Shown in pieces: positions 63,770 through 64,000 of a DNA stretch of 64,000 nucleotides. Under the pieces are notes generated by a model. That model saw only the letters and a program-made list of their open reading frames with translations, was not told the origin of the DNA and made no database searches. The DNA is from Macrostomum hystrix (taxonomy: Eukaryota > Platyhelminthes > Macrostomidae): contig CATNEN010000031.1 of NCBI GenBank assembly GCA_950097015.1, positions 868,001-932,000 on the forward strand. The letters run 5' to 3'. The position numbers were made by a program, and so were the translations under genes. How positions within the stretch are numbered: the stretch's first letter is position 1; each line of letters starts with the position of its first letter.

Positions 63770-64000
63770 CAATCTTGTCACATCATACTGCCAACCACCT
63801 ACCTCAAAAGACTGTGATCTTACCGCCAATCAGCCCGCAGGACGCCACGATTACTCATCCTGTCCCCCACCCACCCCAAAACACTGTGATCTTACCGCAA
63901 ATCAGCCCGCAGGACGCCACGATTACTCATCCTGTCCCCCACCCACCCCAAAGCACTGTGATCTTACCGCCAATCAGCCCGCAGGACGCCACGATTACTC
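63770..64000. repeat. 72-bp tandem repeat in ABHD11 intron 4
   Basis: About three copies at exact 72-bp spacing, marked by CTGTGATCTTACCGC and CAGGACGCCACGATTACTC. It starts within about 25 bp of the donor and runs off the window. Confidence 0.93.

Overview
The window is animal nuclear DNA, probably from a spiralian invertebrate; a free-living flatworm is possible but not shown. Support for an animal: GT-AG introns in every gene, a Fezf-type six-finger protein, an SHB-type SH2 adaptor, an ArfGAP/dual-PH protein (ADAP), PRDX5 and ABHD11. Coding exons are GC-rich, non-coding DNA is AT-rich, and very large private minisatellites dominate the spacers and introns. There are no operons and nothing bacterial.

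Layout. (1) 2-7807 (+): the 3' half of a Fezf zinc-finger gene in three exons. (2) 7808-31182: about 23 kb of gene-poor DNA. It holds tandem arrays of 20, 33/36, 15, 20 (3 kb, G-rich), 28/37, 35 and 12/24 bp, plus one Tc1/mariner-like element with 310-bp inverted repeats (15845-16973). (3) 31183-35944 (-): an SHB/SHD/SHE/SHF-type SH2 adaptor in three exons, with two arrays in its last intron and a SINE-like piece in the other. (4) 35945-40816: a spacer with two small inverted-repeat elements, both bounded by TTATAA, and a broken LINE reverse-transcriptase fragment. (5) 40817-46060 (+): a four-exon, 460-residue protein I do not recognise; each of its three introns is filled by an array. (6) 47411-54072: a 6.66-kb array of about 148 45-bp units, each carrying TGACTCA. 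(7) 54312-55540 (+): PRDX5, two exons. (8) 56128-58755 (+): ADAP, three exons. (9) 61290-end (+): ABHD11, running off the window before its catalytic His.

The genes are unrelated in function: a neural transcription factor, a tyrosine-kinase adaptor, a peroxidase, an Arf/phosphoinositide protein and a mitochondrial-type hydrolase. They appear to be ordinary single genes. The striking feature is structural. Ten of the eleven introns I can place carry their own tandem array, usually starting or ending within tens of bases of a splice site. In at least two cases the repeat unit includes the splice-site sequence itself. Most of the long ORFs in the window are by-products of these arrays and are not called as genes.
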